64,000 nt of DNA from Flavihumibacter sp. ZG627 (GTDB taxonomy: Bacteria; Bacteroidota; Bacteroidia; Chitinophagales; Chitinophagaceae). The translations under genes and the position numbers were made by a program. Under the pieces are notes generated by a model, which saw nothing but the letters and a program-made list of their open reading frames with translations, was not told where the DNA came from and did no database searches. This document shows positions 53,292 to 62,268 of the stretch, piece by piece. Within the stretch, counting starts at the first letter, position 1, and every line of letters begins with the position of its first letter. The stretch lies in NCBI RefSeq assembly GCF_000814325.1, contig NZ_JPHF01000012.1, forward strand, positions 1-64,000, in the 5' to 3' direction.

Positions 53292-54596
53292 ATGTCAACA
53301 AACAACCAACCACTGGAAACACTGAAAATATTCAGCCTGAAGGGTGTTCAGATGAGAACCTTTCACATTACCTGGCTTACATTTTTTGTATGCTTCTTTG
53401 CATGGTTTGGAATTGCGCCGCTGATGCCATTGATCAGCGATCAGTTGAATTTAACCAAAGCGGAGAAAGGAAATATTGGAATAGCGGCAGTATCAGCAAC
53501 CATTGTAGCGAGACTGGTGATCGGGCGGCTCTGCGATTCTTGGGGACCGCGGAAAACATATACGTTGTTATTGTTACTCTGTTCAATTCCGGTGATGCTG
53601 ATCGGGTTAAGCAATAGTTATGTAAGCTTCCTCATTTTTCGGCTGGCCATAGGAGTGATAGGAGCCTCCTTTGTGCTCACCCAATACCATACATCGGTGA
53701 TGTTTGCACCCAGTATCAAGGGCACAGCCAATGCTGTTGCCGGAGGTTGGGGCAATACAGGTGGAGGTGCCACACAGATCATGATGCCGCTGGTGGCAGC
53801 AGGAATGGTGGCCATGGGCTGGGTAAGCCAGGAAGACAGCTGGCGACTTGCCATGGTTGTACCGGGTGTGCTGTTGCTGGTGATGGCGTTTTTGTATTAC
53901 CGTTATACTGCTGATACTCCTGCCGGAAATTTAGAAGACCTTCCACGAGATCCAAATGTGAAAAAGGAAAACACCATGTTACTGGCGGCAAAGGATTACC
54001 GTACCTGGATCCTCACGATAGCATATGCAGCCTGTTTTGGGGTGGAGATAACAGTAGATAATTATGCTGCATCTTTTTTCCATGATGACTATAAAGCATC
54101 CCTTATAATGGCGGGATTGCTGGCCAGCATATTCGGATGGCTGAACATTTTTGCACGTGCATTGGGAGGGATTCTTTCTGATAAAGTAGGAAAGCGATTT
54201 GGCTTTGGCGGGAAGGTGAACCTGCTTATTATCCTTTTATTACTGGAGGGATTGGGCATCATATTATTCTCTATGGCAGGTGCATTAAGCATGGCGATCA
54301 TCCTCATGTTCTTTTTCGGTCTTTGCCTGAAAATGGCCAATGGAGCCACTTACAGCATCGTGCCTTTCGTGAATCCGAAAGCAATTGGAAGCGTGGCGGG
54401 CATCGTGGGAGCAGGTGGAAATATTGGAGCCATGCTGATCGGGTTTCTCTTTAAAGCCTATCCTTATGGTGAAGCATTTCTTTATCTCGGTTCAGGTGTT
54501 TTTGCCATTGGGGTTATCGTACTCGGATTTAAGCTAATTAAAAAAGAAGCATCGGCTGTTGTGGCAGAGGAATTACCGGAAGCTATCCGGGCATAA
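53292..54596 (+). CDS. NarK/NasA-type nitrate/nitrite transporter
   Basis: The 434-residue MFS protein of the nitrate/nitrite porter family has about twelve helices. The two nitrate-signature glycine-rich segments are visible: AGGWGNTGGGATQIMMP (about residue 152) and GIVGAGGNIGAM (about residue 365). The arginines in IVARLVIGRLCDSWGPRK and the N-terminal PLMPLISDQLNLT also fit. It brings nitrate across the inner membrane. It ends 3 bases before the nitrate reductase start, so the two are translated together. Confidence 0.93.
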   Translation: MSTNNQPLETLKIFSLKGVQMRTFHITWLTFFVCFFAWFGIAPLMPLISDQLNLTKAEKGNIGIAAVSATIVARLVIGRLCDSWGPRKTYTLLLLLCSIPVMLIGLSNSYVSFLIFRLAIGVIGASFVLTQYHTSVMFAPSIKGTANAVAGGWGNTGGGATQIMMPLVAAGMVAMGWVSQEDSWRLAMVVPGVLLLVMAFLYYRYTADTPAGNLEDLPRDPNVKKENTMLLAAKDYRTWILTIAYAACFGVEITVDNYAASFFHDDYKASLIMAGLLASIFGWLNIFARALGGILSDKVGKRFGFGGKVNLLIILLLLEGLGIILFSMAGALSMAIILMFFFGLCLKMANGATYSIVPFVNPKAIGSVAGIVGAGGNIGAMLIGFLFKAYPYGEAFLYLGSGVFAIGVIVLGFKLIKKEASAVVAEELPEAIRA

Positions 54597-54599
54597 AAA

Positions 54600-57500
54600 A
54601 TGATCATGGTGAATACGTATAAATCTACCTGTTGTTATTGTGGTGTGGGTTGTGGCATACTGGTGCATAAGGATAAAACAGGAGCTCTTACTGTTGAGGG
54701 CGATCCATCGCACCCGGTGAACAAGGGTATGCTTTGTTCGAAGGGAATGAATCTTCACCATACCCTCAATGACAGGAGCGACCGTTTGCTTTATCCCGAA
54801 ATGCGCTCGTCGCGAAACCAGCCTAGGCAAAGGGTTTCATGGGATGCGGCATTAGAAAGGACGGCGGCAGTATTCAGCACCCTGATCAGGAAATTTGGTC
54901 CCGATTCCGTTGCGTTCTATGCCTCGGGACAATGTCTTACGGAAGAGTATTATGTAGTCAATAAGCTCATCAAAGGATTTATCGGTTCTAACAATATTGA
55001 CACCAATTCGAGGCTCTGCATGAGTTCGGCAGTTGTGGCATATAAGATGAGTCTGGGAGAAGATAGTGTTCCGCTATCTTATGATGATATCGGATTATCA
55101 GACTGCATCTTTATTGCAGGGGCCAATCCAGCCTGGTGCCATCCCATTTTATGGCGCAGGGTGGAGGCGGCCAGGGAAGCCAATCCCGATCTGAAAATAA
55201 TTGTGAGTGATCCACGAGTAACACAAACATGTGCGCTTGCCGATATTCACCTGCAGGTAAATCCAGGCACCGATACAACCTTGCATCATGCCATTGGAAG
55301 ATGCCTTATAGAGGAGGGCCAAATTGACGAATCATTTATTGAAGCGCATACAGAAGGTTTCAGGGCCTACTGCGATTCAGTATTTGTGCGCAGTATAGAG
55401 AAAGCGGCAGAAATCTGTGGTATTAGTGAGGAGGATATCAGGCTTGCGGCATCCATGATCGGGAATGCAAAAGCATTCATCACGATGTGGACCATGGGAT
55501 TGAACCAGAGTGTTGTAGGGGTGCAGAAGAATCTATCGCTGATCAATCTCAACCTTATCACCGGGCAGATCGGAAAACCCGGGGCGGGACCACTATCCCT
55601 TACAGGCCAGCCCAATGCAATGGGCGGTCGGGAGGTGGGAGGACTAAGCAATATGTTACCTGCGCATCGTGAATTTTCGAACAGCCAACATCGTGAGGAA
55701 GTAGAAAAGTTCTGGGGAGGAGGGAAGATCTCACCAACACCTGGATTAACGGCTACAGAAATGTTTGATGCATTGGCAGATGGCAGGCTAAAAGCCATCT
55801 GGATCATGTGCACTAATCCATTGGTGAGTTTACCAGATGCCAGGAAGGTGGAGGCTGCCCTGAAGAATGCCCGGTTTGTGGTGGTACAGGAGATCAGTAA
55901 TCGTCCGGAGACGCTGGAATATGCTGATGTTGTTTTGCCTGCGGCGGGTTGGGCAGAAAAAACAGGTACCATGACCAATGCAGAGCGCAGGATAAGTCTG
56001 CTGGAGAAAGTTATGGATGCACCTGGAGAAGCAATGCCTGATGCAGAGATCATAAGTGCTTTTGCCAGGAAGATGGGTTTCCCTGGATTTTATTACACAT
56101 CAAGTGCTGAAATATTCAAGGAGCATACCGCACTAACTGCTGGTACCAGTATAGATATCAGTGAACTTGATTATGGTACGCTGCGTGATAAAAGAACAGT
56201 ACAATGGCCATGGAGCAAGGCAACTAACGGCTATGGTACCCCGAGGCTTTTTACAGATAAAAAATTCCACACACCATCGGGTCTTGCAGTAATACATCCA
56301 GTAGGGGATGATAACAGGAGTGAGAAGATAAGTTCCGATCATCCGTTGGTGCTCACCACCGGAAGGATACGAGACCAATGGCATACGATGAGTAAAACGG
56401 GTAAGGTTAACCGATTAAAACAGCATGCGGGTGTTTCATTTCTTGAGATCCATCCCGATGATGCTGCTGAACGCGGTATTGAGGAAAATGATGTGGTGGA
56501 TATCTACAATGAGAGAGGAGAGGTTCGGGTGAAGGCCAGGCTTACAACAGATATTAAGAGAGGCGTGGTATTTCTTCCGATGCATTGGGGTAAGGTTTTA
56601 GGCAATGATCTTAATAGGGCAAATAATCTCACCAATAACCTGGTAGATCCGAAAAGCAAGGAGCCTGATTTTAAGTTCAGTGCTGTGGAGGTGCGCAAGC
56701 ATATTCCGGATCATCGAAAGATAATAGTTGTGGGGGCAGGGGCAGGAGCCTGTGGTTTTGTAAAAGCGTATCGGCAGGTGAATACAATAGATGATATAAA
56801 TGTATTCAGTAAGGAAGCATTCCCTTTTTACAACAGGGTTTTGTTACCGGATTATATCAGTGGGAATCAGCCATGGAGCAATCTTGTTAAGATGACTGAT
56901 GAGGAAGAGATGGAATATGGAATCAGCATGCACAGGGGAGTGAGTATTGAGGATATAGACCGGAAGTCGAAAACTGTAACCGACAGTAACGGGAAAACGC
57001 ATCAGTATGATGTGTTGCTACTGGCTACCGGAAGCAGGGCTGCCATGCTGCGCGACCTTCCTGAAATGCAAGGCATTTTTAGTATGCGCAACCGGAATGA
57101 TGCAGATAATTTCAGGAAACATATTGATGCTACAAAAGCAAAGGTGGTGATCATAGGAGGGGGGTTGCTTGGAATAGAGCTCGCGGCATCGCTGAGAGAA
57201 ACCGGTGTATCGGTAGTTATCGTTCAACGCATCTCGCGGTTGATGGACAGGCAGCTTGATCCACTGGGAAGCCAGCTATTGCATGAAGAACTAAACATTA
57301 AAGGCATCGATATCTATTATAATGATGAGATAGACAGGGTGCTTGGAACAAACAGTGTTGAAGGAATCCGGTTAAAGAGTGGATTGTTACTGGAGTGCGA
57401 AGCTATTGTGATAGCAGTTGGCACCGTTCCGAATATTGAGATAGCCAAGAAAGCCGGGATTGACTGCCAGCGGGGAGTAGTGGTGAATGAATACTTGCAG

Positions 57501-58109
57501 ACCAATGACCCCTCAGTTTTTGCAATTGGAGAGATAGCTGAGTTCAAGGGATTTTTATATGGAATAACTGCCGCTGCCGAGCAACAGGCAGGAATAGTTG
57601 CTTCCTTTCTTTCCGGGGATATTTCAAGGTACTACGAAGGCTCATTGCTGATGAATATCCTAAAGATGCATGGAACTGATATCTGTTCACTTGGAATGGC
57701 AGAATGCCCGGATGATCCATCTTATGAAGAAGTTGTATTCATTGATAAGGCAAAGCGTTATTACAAGAAATGCATTATTCATAATGACCGGCTGGTTGGT
57801 GCAATACTAATTGGAGATAAATCTGAGTTCCTTGAATTCCGGGATCTGATCCAGCAAAAACTGGAGCTCAGTGAAAAGCGATTACAGTTATTGCGATCGG
57901 GAAAAGCTGCTGAGCCGGTGATAGGTAAATTGGTATGCAGTTGCAGCAATGTGGGTGAGGGAAATATCCTCAATAAAATTAACGAGGGATGCAATGATCT
58001 GGTGCAGCTATGCCAGCTATCCGGTGCAGGGATGGGATGTGGAAGCTGTCGCCCCGAAGTAAAAAAAATATTAGAGAAATCGTTAAATAAAATACCATGC
58101 ATTCAATAG
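54600..58109 (+). CDS. Nitrate reductase fused to NAD(P)H/FAD and BFD modules
   Basis: This 1169-residue single-chain assimilatory nitrate reductase has three parts. Residues 1-695 are a molybdopterin oxidoreductase: [4Fe-4S] ligands Cys11, Cys14, Cys18 and Cys46, and the probable Mo-ligand Cys140 in NSRLCMSSA. Residues about 703-1100 are a NirB-like FAD/NAD(P)H oxidoreductase (VVGAGAGACGF, IIGGGLLGIELA, VFAIGE). Residues about 1110-1160 are a BFD-type [2Fe-2S] domain (CSCSNVGEG, GMGCGSC). In Bacillus the electron-transfer part is a separate protein (NasB). The fusion should carry electrons from NAD(P)H to nitrate without another subunit. The end overlaps the next gene by 13 bases. Confidence 0.93.
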   Translation: MIMVNTYKSTCCYCGVGCGILVHKDKTGALTVEGDPSHPVNKGMLCSKGMNLHHTLNDRSDRLLYPEMRSSRNQPRQRVSWDAALERTAAVFSTLIRKFGPDSVAFYASGQCLTEEYYVVNKLIKGFIGSNNIDTNSRLCMSSAVVAYKMSLGEDSVPLSYDDIGLSDCIFIAGANPAWCHPILWRRVEAAREANPDLKIIVSDPRVTQTCALADIHLQVNPGTDTTLHHAIGRCLIEEGQIDESFIEAHTEGFRAYCDSVFVRSIEKAAEICGISEEDIRLAASMIGNAKAFITMWTMGLNQSVVGVQKNLSLINLNLITGQIGKPGAGPLSLTGQPNAMGGREVGGLSNMLPAHREFSNSQHREEVEKFWGGGKISPTPGLTATEMFDALADGRLKAIWIMCTNPLVSLPDARKVEAALKNARFVVVQEISNRPETLEYADVVLPAAGWAEKTGTMTNAERRISLLEKVMDAPGEAMPDAEIISAFARKMGFPGFYYTSSAEIFKEHTALTAGTSIDISELDYGTLRDKRTVQWPWSKATNGYGTPRLFTDKKFHTPSGLAVIHPVGDDNRSEKISSDHPLVLTTGRIRDQWHTMSKTGKVNRLKQHAGVSFLEIHPDDAAERGIEENDVVDIYNERGEVRVKARLTTDIKRGVVFLPMHWGKVLGNDLNRANNLTNNLVDPKSKEPDFKFSAVEVRKHIPDHRKIIVVGAGAGACGFVKAYRQVNTIDDINVFSKEAFPFYNRVLLPDYISGNQPWSNLVKMTDEEEMEYGISMHRGVSIEDIDRKSKTVTDSNGKTHQYDVLLLATGSRAAMLRDLPEMQGIFSMRNRNDADNFRKHIDATKAKVVIIGGGLLGIELAASLRETGVSVVIVQRISRLMDRQLDPLGSQLLHEELNIKGIDIYYNDEIDRVLGTNSVEGIRLKSGLLLECEAIVIAVGTVPNIEIAKKAGIDCQRGVVVNEYLQTNDPSVFAIGEIAEFKGFLYGITAAAEQQAGIVASFLSGDISRYYEGSLLMNILKMHGTDICSLGMAECPDDPSYEEVVFIDKAKRYYKKCIIHNDRLVGAILIGDKSEFLEFRDLIQQKLELSEKRLQLLRSGKAAEPVIGKLVCSCSNVGEGNILNKINEGCNDLVQLCQLSGAGMGCGSCRPEVKKILEKSLNKIPCIQ

Positions 58110-58561
58110 AATATTTTCTGTTTGAGGCTGATTTCGTGGAGAATAATATTCGTTGTATTCCCATGATAGTTCGATTGAAACTTGACCTGACGGGGGTTAA
58201 GTTTTCGCTAGCTGCCTGGAGTAAATGTTCAGTTTCTGAAAGGCAGGAACTTGCTATGATATCCTGCAACAGTGCCGATGAAAGATTGAAGTATAAAACA
58301 TATGCAGAAAGGCTGGTTTGTGCGCATACTGATGAGCCGGTAAAATATATACCAGTACCCCTGCAGCCGTTGTGGGATGATATAAGGGCAGTACCCGATG
58401 AATTGAAAAGCCATGCGGATATCTATGGTTGGACCATCACAGAAGAACAGTGGAAAGTATTGCCAAGGTTAAGACGTTTTGCATTGCTAAAGCTATGCAG
58501 GCCGGGTCATGAGAACCGCAATTTTCCATTGGCAATGCGCGAGTTTGGATTGGTAAACTGA
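58097..58561 (+). CDS. Nitrate reductase associated protein
   Basis: The 154-residue protein matches the nitrate-reductase-associated family known from cyanobacterial nitrate operons: FEADFVENNIRCIPMIVRLKLD near the N-terminus, then HTDEPVKYIPVPLQPLWDD, and RRFALLKLCRPGHENRNF at the end. The biochemical role is not established; a maturation or stability factor is assumed from gene linkage. It overlaps the nitrate reductase 3' end and is followed after 16 bases by the rubredoxin fusion gene. Confidence 0.88.
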   Translation: MHSIEYFLFEADFVENNIRCIPMIVRLKLDLTGVKFSLAAWSKCSVSERQELAMISCNSADERLKYKTYAERLVCAHTDEPVKYIPVPLQPLWDDIRAVPDELKSHADIYGWTITEEQWKVLPRLRRFALLKLCRPGHENRNFPLAMREFGLVN

Positions 58562-58577
58562 AGATTAAAAAATTACT

Positions 58578-60062
58578 ATGGGCAGCAGTGTTATTCTTAA
58601 GATCAATTTCAGGGGCGGAATTATTTCTCCCGGCGACCTGTTTAATATATTGGTTGCTGCAGGCAGGTGTGGGGTTGCCGAAGTGAAATTCGGGCTTCGG
58701 CAGCAGATGCTGATTGAACTTTCTGTTGTTTCAGCTCAAAGGTTATCAGAGGCCCTTAATGAACTGGGCATACAACATGAAACAAGTGTTGACCGGTTTC
58801 CCAATATAGTAAGTTCCTATCCGGCTGAGGAAATATTTATCAACCAGACATGGCTGAGTGAAGGTGTTTATAAAGATATTTTTGACTCCTTTGAATATCG
58901 GCCCACGGTTAAAATAAATATTTCAGACAGCAACCAGAGTTTTACACCCTTGCTTACTGGAAATATCAATTGGGTGGCCAGTATCCAGATTCCACATTAC
59001 TGGCATTGTTTTATAAGGTTGCCGAAAACGAATTCCATTTATGAATGCAATACACTGGTGTATAGCAATGATATTGCCATGATGAGCCGGAAACTTGAGG
59101 TTATAATGAATGAAAATTCCGGAAGCATAAATAGTAAGAAAGAGCCGGATGTGAAGGCGCTTTTCGATGGTATTCTTTCAGGTTCCGTTCTTTCAAAAGT
59201 AGCTCCGGGAGCGGCCGTATTACCACCATTCAATCTGCCCTATTATGAGGGATTGAATCGATATAATAACAACAAATACTGGCTGGGAATTTACAGGAGA
59301 GATGAGATGTATCCGGTTGATTTTCTAAAAGCATTATGTAAGGTTTGCCTGGACACCAAGATCGGGCAGCTCTGTTCCACACCATGGAAATCAATTATCA
59401 TCAAATCAATTGAGCCAAACCACCGTACTTTGTGGAATACTGTGTTGGCGCGGTTCCATGTTAATGTAAGGCATGCCGCAAATGAACTCAATTTCCAGGT
59501 GGAAGATCATTGTGTGGAGGGACTATCGCTTAAGCATTACCTCTTAAAATACCTGAATGATACAGATACCAGAACATTCGGAATCTGTATTGGGATCAAG
59601 ACAAGGAAGAAGTCGGAAGTTTTTAGCAGCATTCTGATACGTCGCAGGAGCCTGTTCAACATTGGCGACAAAGGCTTTTTCAATACCTATGATATATTGT
59701 GCGCGGAAGAATTCAATCCCAATAAAAGGACAGCTTTTGTTTTCAGCAGGAATAATCCGAAATGGTTATTGCAGGAACAGTTAAGACGCGCAATTCTCTC
59801 TTATTATAATATGCCGGTTGTTGAGCAGGTAAAGCCCGCAGCAAGGAACAAAGCAGTCATGCAGGAAATAGTGATGACAGGTGCATGGGAATGCCCTGCC
59901 TGCTTTACAGTTTACAATGAGCAATCTGGAGATGAAGGTGCCGGTGTGAGTGCCGGTACGTCCTATGAAAATCTTCCGGATAATTATTGTTGCGCCGTTT
60001 GTGAGGAGCCCAAATCTGGTTTTAAAAAACAGGTAGCAGCGAAAAGTTTAGAGACCATTTAG
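58578..60062 (+). CDS. NIR/SIR-like protein with C-terminal rubredoxin
   Basis: The 494-residue protein has two nitrite/sulfite-reductase ferredoxin-like half-domains: residues about 1-90 (GIISPGDLFNILVAAGRCG, LRQQMLIEL) and about 240-310 (IGQLCSTPWKSIIIKS, similar to NirB/CobG second repeats). A C-terminal rubredoxin has iron ligands Cys439, Cys442, Cys472 and Cys475 at canonical spacing (CPAC, CAVC, SAGTSYENLPDNY). The C-x5-C and C-x3-C ligands of the sirohaem domain are absent, so it should not reduce nitrite itself. It may deliver electrons to, or assist assembly of, the nitrate or nitrite reductase. It is the last rightward gene of the nitrate cluster. Confidence 0.8.
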   Translation: MGSSVILKINFRGGIISPGDLFNILVAAGRCGVAEVKFGLRQQMLIELSVVSAQRLSEALNELGIQHETSVDRFPNIVSSYPAEEIFINQTWLSEGVYKDIFDSFEYRPTVKINISDSNQSFTPLLTGNINWVASIQIPHYWHCFIRLPKTNSIYECNTLVYSNDIAMMSRKLEVIMNENSGSINSKKEPDVKALFDGILSGSVLSKVAPGAAVLPPFNLPYYEGLNRYNNNKYWLGIYRRDEMYPVDFLKALCKVCLDTKIGQLCSTPWKSIIIKSIEPNHRTLWNTVLARFHVNVRHAANELNFQVEDHCVEGLSLKHYLLKYLNDTDTRTFGICIGIKTRKKSEVFSSILIRRRSLFNIGDKGFFNTYDILCAEEFNPNKRTAFVFSRNNPKWLLQEQLRRAILSYYNMPVVEQVKPAARNKAVMQEIVMTGAWECPACFTVYNEQSGDEGAGVSAGTSYENLPDNYCCAVCEEPKSGFKKQVAAKSLETI

Positions 60063-60632
60063 TTCTGAATGCGCATTGAAATTCCGGAAATCATTCAACT
60101 GCTCTTTAGGGATGGGAATGAAGAATGATCTGAGTTGCGCGATCATATATTTCATACTGTGTTTTATAAGTTTTCCCTGGAGAAATTCTTCATGAATTGC
60201 AGATAATCCTTTCGCAGTATAAATAGCACAGAGCGGTTCGGGCAATTCATTGTTGGTGAAAACATAAGCATCATAACCCGGATTTTCTTTGAAGGAATTG
60301 ATCAGCAGAAGGATGGTGTTTCTTGTCATCAGTGGCATATCACAGGCAAGAACAAGCAGGTCGAGTGCAGGGCGTGTCAGGTGAACGCTCAAAACCCCTT
60401 TGAGTGGACCTTTCAATTGCAAACTATCATTGTCGACCACCAGAAGTTCTTCACGGAAAATGTTGCGATAGGTATTAAACTGGGATTGGTTAACCGAAAT
60501 CAAAGCCTGTGTTTCCAGTACCGATAAGCAGTCGACGCTTGTCTGGACCCAGGTATCTGCTTCCATTAAGAGAAGACCTTTATCACTTCCCATCCTCGAA
60601 CTTTGGCCACCACAAAGAACAACTGGTTGCAT
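60048..60632 (-). CDS. mobA: Molybdenum cofactor guanylyltransferase
   Basis: The 194-residue MobA attaches GMP to molybdopterin to give the bis-MGD cofactor used by nitrate reductases. The N-terminal nucleotide loop LCGGQSSRMGSDKGLL (residues 6-21) and LACDMPLM, with the metal-binding Asp, are diagnostic. It is convergent with the rubredoxin fusion gene and overlaps its 3' end by 15 bases. It follows the Rdx gene by 20 bases on the same strand. The placement fits cofactor supply to the neighbouring nitrate reductase. Confidence 0.93.
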   Translation of the reverse strand: MQPVVLCGGQSSRMGSDKGLLLMEADTWVQTSVDCLSVLETQALISVNQSQFNTYRNIFREELLVVDNDSLQLKGPLKGVLSVHLTRPALDLLVLACDMPLMTRNTILLLINSFKENPGYDAYVFTNNELPEPLCAIYTAKGLSAIHEEFLQGKLIKHSMKYMIAQLRSFFIPIPKEQLNDFRNFNAHSELNGL

Positions 60633-60652
60633 GATGCCGGTATTTATAAATC

Positions 60653-60937
60653 CTATTGAGGTTTTCTATCGGAATGTCCAAGTGTTTTTTCCGGATTCAC
60701 TATATCGCGTACCAGTTGTTTGATCTCTTTGATCTCTGCAAATCCACCATAACTCTTTCTGTCGAATACCTGGTTGTCGTTTACGCTGATAGTGAATTTT
60801 CCATTCACTTCACTTGGTTCAAGCGTAACAGATTTGATATCCTCTTCAAAAGTGGTCAATAATTCCTGTGCCATATAGGCAGCGCGGAGCATCCAATGGC
60901 ATTTAGGGCAATATTCGATCCGGACAATTGATTTCAT
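60653..60937 (-). CDS. Rdx (SelT/SelW/SelH) family thioredoxin-like protein
   Basis: The 94-residue protein has a thioredoxin-like fold. The redox motif CPKCHWM (CxxC, residues 9-12) replaces the Cys-x-x-Sec of animal SelW, and the C-terminal FDRKSYGGFAEIKEIKQLVRDIV segment fits the family. Redox or thiol-transfer function is assumed. It precedes mobA in a two-gene leftward unit; a link with molybdenum cofactor or nitrate metabolism is possible from position only. Confidence 0.87.
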   Translation of the reverse strand: MKSIVRIEYCPKCHWMLRAAYMAQELLTTFEEDIKSVTLEPSEVNGKFTISVNDNQVFDRKSYGGFAEIKEIKQLVRDIVNPEKTLGHSDRKPQ

Positions 60938-61007
60938 ATTAAATATTCTCCTTTAAAAGTACAGAACACAAACAAAACTGTTGCTGTAATATTCAATAAA
61001 TTGCAGT

Positions 61008-61805
61008 ATGCTACAGATAAGCCAACTATATATCTATCCCATTAAATCGCTGGGAGGTTTTTCCGTTCAGCAGGCAGCGGTTACTGACCGCGGACTGGAA
61101 TATGATCGTCGCTGGATGCTGGTTGATGATAACGGTGTTTTTCTAACCCAGCGAATACTACCCGCGATGGCCTTGCTGCAGTTAGAGATGGCTGGTCCGG
61201 CTTTGAAAGTGTATCCCAAAAATGACAAGGGGAATAGTATTCTCATTCCTCTAGAAGCAGAAAGCGGTGATGAAATGGAAGTGATTGTATGGGATGATAC
61301 CTGTTCATCATTACTTGTTAGTAAGGATGCCGATAAGTGGTTCTCTGAAATGCTGGGTTTATCGTGTCATCTGGTTTACATGCCCGATTCATCGCTTCGG
61401 TTGGTAGATAAAGGCTATGCGCAGAATGGGGAGGTGACGAGTTTCAGTGATGGATTTCCAACTCTTATTATTGGTCAGGCCTCTCTTGATGATCTTAACC
61501 AGAGATTGTCAATGCAAATACCGATGGATCGGTTCCGTCCCAATATAGTATTTAAGGGAGGCAGGGCTTTTGAAGAAGATGAGATGCACTCTTTTACCAT
61601 CAACGGAATCCAGTTTGCGGGTGTTAAACCTTGCGCAAGATGTGTGATCACTACAATTGACCAGGTCACCGGAGAAAAAGGGAAAGAACCATTACAGGCT
61701 TTGTCGGGCTACCGGCAAGTAAATAACAAGGTGTTATTTGGTATGAACCTGCTTCATGAAGGTGAGGACATCATCCATGTAGGAGATGTGATCACGAGGC
61801 ATTAG
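61008..61805 (+). CDS. MOSC domain protein (YcbX-like)
   Basis: The 265-residue protein has an N-terminal MOSC beta-barrel domain (YIYPIKSLGG, GLEYDRRWMLVD) and a C-terminal MOSC domain (RFRPNIVF, then VKPCARCVITTIDQVTG with the conserved Cys pair). Related proteins (YcbX, mARC) bind molybdenum cofactor and reduce N-hydroxylated compounds. No ferredoxin domain is attached. It is next to mobA and the nitrate reductase cluster, and its 3' end overlaps the convergent membrane-protein gene by 14 bases. Confidence 0.9.
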   Translation: MLQISQLYIYPIKSLGGFSVQQAAVTDRGLEYDRRWMLVDDNGVFLTQRILPAMALLQLEMAGPALKVYPKNDKGNSILIPLEAESGDEMEVIVWDDTCSSLLVSKDADKWFSEMLGLSCHLVYMPDSSLRLVDKGYAQNGEVTSFSDGFPTLIIGQASLDDLNQRLSMQIPMDRFRPNIVFKGGRAFEEDEMHSFTINGIQFAGVKPCARCVITTIDQVTGEKGKEPLQALSGYRQVNNKVLFGMNLLHEGEDIIHVGDVITRH

Positions 61806-62217
61806 CCGCAGCAGCAATATTTTCCGGTACTTCCACTTCGAGGATGATGGTTTTCTGGTTTTTCTCTCCGGGCCGAATGAAGAGGTAATAGATAAGTATG
61901 AAGATCATGCCACAGGCGAAGGGGATTGCTGAATAATAACGGTAATGGTCATCCCACTCAAGAAATTCTACTACCATCCAGTAACAGTTTGCAATTATCC
62001 AGAAAGCAACAGCAAGGTTATGGTAAAGTTCTGATTTTACATTCCGGGTTTGCCAGGTTATCAACAGCGCGAAGAAAAGGGTGGGGAAGATCATGAATAT
62101 GCCGAGGGGTTTCCAAAGCATTGCCCAGCTAAGGTCTTTTATCAGCCAGAATACGATATGAAGATTTTCTATTTTCCGGAATTTCTCCGGGATGGAATAC
62201 ATGCGTTTGCTTATCAT
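61792..62217 (-). CDS. Small membrane protein, unknown
   Basis: The 141-residue protein has four likely helices (about 22-50, 67-85, 93-112; the first region may hold two) and a charged C-terminal tail. WKPLGIFMIFPTLFFALLI and NCYWMVVEFLEWDD are notable. No family is recognised. ATG codons at 62217 and 62202 are both usable. It lies 51 bases behind the FAD oxidoreductase gene on the same strand and is convergent with the MOSC gene. Confidence 0.68.
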   Translation of the reverse strand: MISKRMYSIPEKFRKIENLHIVFWLIKDLSWAMLWKPLGIFMIFPTLFFALLITWQTRNVKSELYHNLAVAFWIIANCYWMVVEFLEWDDHYRYYSAIPFACGMIFILIYYLFIRPGEKNQKTIILEVEVPENIAAAANAS

Positions 62218-62268
62218 CAGTATTATTATTCGGTGTAAAAATAAGGGAAGAGCAGGCAGGTTTTTTCA

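Noticed and set aside
55367-56053. Minus-strand open frame of 228 codons
   Set aside because: It lies wholly inside the nitrate reductase gene, has no family resemblance and reflects codon bias of the sense gene.
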